64,000 nucleotides of DNA, from contig DASQAF010000040.1 in the NCBI GenBank assembly GCA_035635855.1, positions 410,060 through 474,059 on the forward strand, in the 5' to 3' direction. Below, piece after piece: positions 62,704 through 64,000 of the stretch. The position numbers were made by a program, and so were the translations under genes. The DNA is from UBA11740 sp035635855. GTDB taxonomy: Bacteria; Acidobacteriota; Blastocatellia; Pyrinomonadales; Pyrinomonadaceae. The first letter of the stretch is position 1, and every line of letters begins with the position of its first letter. The notes under the pieces are model-generated. The model made no database searches. It was given only the letters and a program-made list of their open reading frames with translations, and was not told where the DNA came from.

Positions 62704-63285
62704 TCAGGAAAACGAGAGCGGCGGCCCGCGCGGTGCGCACTGCCGGCACAACGCGTCGAGAATCCGAGATTTAAGATAAGCGAGATCGGCGAGCCGGATA
62801 TCGAGTGGTCGAGGGCACTCAGGAAGCGAGCACGTCGCAGCATTGCGTTGCTGATTCGAATTAAAGCTGGACGAACAACCGCCGCACTCCGGCTGACAAG
62901 GCCTCGCCGGTGACACTTCCGACAGGCTCGTCTGATCAGTGTTGGTTCGCGAAATTGTCTGAGCCGGACGAACGCGTGCTGAACCTTTTGTTTCGATCCT
63001 GCGAGGAACGCCACAAAGATGCTCAGGTTGCGAGGCTATCCTGCCAACATGATGTGACGCCTTCCTGCGGCTGCTAAGGACTGCATGACAAGACCCATTC
63101 ACGCACGAGCCGGCGGCGTGCGGCGCTCCGCCGGCGCAACAAGCGAGCTCGCACATCGACGCTGACCCTGACGCTGAAGTAATCAGCGGAACAGTGCTCG
63201 ACAGGCACGCGATCAGCAGCATCAGGGCGAACATTGGTCTCGCCGTGCGAATCACTGTCGATCGAGTGGACCTGAATCGATTCAT
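62704..63285 (-). CDS. Exported Cys-rich protein next to TonB receptor
   Basis: A 193-residue protein. A signal-like segment (residues 14-35, ARPMFALMLLIACLSSTVP) is followed by SMCELACCAGGAPHAAGSCVNGSCH, a cluster of 5 Cys plus His that looks like a metal- or redox-binding site. Further Cys occur in the middle (HLCGVP) and near the C-terminus (CQPECGGC, CSLPECP, LCRQCAP). Function unknown; a metal-related role would fit the adjacent TonB receptor. ATG 63285 is chosen because the hydrophobic segment then sits properly; no strong ribosome-binding site is seen, and ATG 63294 is possible. Confidence 0.62.
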   Translation of the reverse strand: MNRFRSTRSTVIRTARPMFALMLLIACLSSTVPLITSASGSASMCELACCAGGAPHAAGSCVNGSCHAVLSSRRKASHHVGRIASQPEHLCGVPRRIETKGSARVRPAQTISRTNTDQTSLSEVSPARPCQPECGGCSSSFNSNQQRNAATCSLPECPRPLDIRLADLAYLKSRILDALCRQCAPRGPPLSFS

Positions 63286-63494
63286 TGCGCGCATTCTGGC
63301 TGACGGCCAAAAAATCCGCAAGGCTTAAACCAGTATTTACCGAATCCGCGGCCGTCAAAGTCAGTTACGTTTTGCTACGTCTGAGCAGCCCATTCATTCC
63401 CGCTTGAATTTGCTGTTACCTTTGGCGGCAATCCTCTATCCTTGCACAGCTCTGAGCTAACCGGCTTACTGGTGCAAAGGCGGGTTGAGAAAAG

Positions 63495-64000
63495 ATGAGG
63501 GGGAGTTTGCAAAACAAGCAACGTGGAATTGTAGTGATGGGTGTCACCGGTCTTCTGGCCGCTCTCGTCCTTCAGCTAACGCTGTCGGTATCGAGGGAAT
63601 CGCCGACCTGGGACGAAGGCGATCACATTTTCGCCGGTTATCGGTCCTTGACACATTTGGACTTCGGTCTCAATCCCGAACATCCGCCAGTCGTAAAGAT
63701 GCTCGCGGCGGCGCCGCTTCTGTCCATGCCGCTGAAGGTCCCTGAAGTTCGGAATCGTTTCTTCATGCACGAGGCCTTTTTGGATGGGAAGGACTTCCTT
63801 TTCGGCAACGATGCGGACGTCATAATGTTTCGCGCCCGGATGATGGCGTCGATCCTCACCGTCCTGCTGGCGCTGCTCGTGTTCCTGGCAGCCAGAGAGT
63901 TTTTCGGCACGGGCGCAGCCTTCATCGCCCTCACGCTGATCGTGTTTGAGCCGAATCTCCTGGCGCACGGAGCTCGCGTGACCACCGACGCCGGGCTCTC
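63495..64000 (+). CDS. GT39-like membrane glycosyltransferase, cut by window end
   Basis: The first 168 codons of a gene that continues past the window. Residues about 13-31 form a first transmembrane helix, followed by the outer loop RESPTWDEGDHIFAGYRSL with Asp-Glu, and HPPVVKMLAA. A later helix, about 119-135, reads ASILTVLLALLVFLAA. The DE pair after helix 1 and the EHPPxxK pattern are typical of PMT/ArnT-type enzymes (GT39/GT83) that move sugars from a lipid carrier onto proteins or lipid A. No Shine-Dalgarno stronger than the local AAAGATG context is visible; GTG or ATG at residue 15 is an alternative. Confidence 0.78.
   Translation, partial: MRGSLQNKQRGIVVMGVTGLLAALVLQLTLSVSRESPTWDEGDHIFAGYRSLTHLDFGLNPEHPPVVKMLAAAPLLSMPLKVPEVRNRFFMHEAFLDGKDFLFGNDADVIMFRARMMASILTVLLALLVFLAAREFFGTGAAFIALTLIVFEPNLLAHGARVTTDAGL

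Noticed and set aside
1..64000. tRNA, rRNA and riboswitch genes
   Set aside because: I looked for TTCGANTCC-type T-arms, ribosomal RNA signatures and common riboswitch cores and saw none convincing. A covariance-model scan would be needed to exclude small RNAs.

Overview
The window looks like a chromosomal piece of a soil Acidobacteriota, probably class Blastocatellia (Pyrinomonadaceae-like). This is inference from style, not from a marker gene. Support: moderately high G+C; many lipoproteins with Asn/Ala/Thr-rich linkers after the lipobox Cys; M16, M49-like and S9 peptidases; a GH92 glycosidase; a carboxypeptidase-regulatory-domain TonB receptor; CHAT-TPR proteins paired with ECF-like sigma factors; and dense families of short palindromic repeats between genes. 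I saw no rRNA, tRNA, CRISPR array, transposase or prophage.

Layout. 0-7 kb: GAF protein, HpcH/HpaI-type lyase, M49-like peptidase, DUF72 protein, and a conserved unknown. 7-18 kb: small response regulator, tandem NTF2-like lipoprotein, M16 peptidase, EfpL (YeiP-type EF-P paralogue), lytic transglycosylase, alpha/beta hydrolase, GH92 mannosidase. 18-24 kb: Arg/Asp-repeat secreted protein, glutaredoxin, oligopeptidase B, cupin, cyclic-nucleotide-binding protein, sulfite-oxidase-like enzyme. 24-31 kb: Nudix-MBL fusion, MoxR ATPase and its VWA partner separated by a repeat-bounded GxxExxY gene, then a sigma/anti-sigma-like pair on the minus strand. 31-36.5 kb: lipoproteins and secreted proteins, including a 12-Cys mini-protein.

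37-44 kb is the most unusual locus: a clostripain-family (C11) peptidase, a 1200-residue exported CHAT-TPR protein anchored by a C-terminal membrane helix, an ECF-like sigma factor and a single-pass anti-sigma-like protein. The last two are paralogues of the pair at 29.5-31 kb. Two clan-CD (caspase-like) proteases beside a sigma/anti-sigma pair suggest a proteolysis-gated signalling unit, which is inference.

44-51 kb: thymidine kinase, a hydantoinase/oxoprolinase operon (hyuA, a YcxB-like gene, hyuB), a lipoprotein and a Gfo/Idh/MocA oxidoreductase. 51.5-60 kb: a phosphorelay and envelope group (REC-HPt protein, alginate-export-like porin, DUF3068-like protein, large hybrid kinase, REC-Cys4 protein). 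60-64 kb: TonB receptor, Cys-rich secreted protein, and the start of a GT39-like membrane glycosyltransferase cut by the window end.

A theme across the window is repeats reaching into genes. Short dispersed repeats lie between genes as inverted pairs, overlap start or stop codons, and in at least three places (VWA gene, hyuB, hyuA) appear to be inserted in frame inside conserved proteins.
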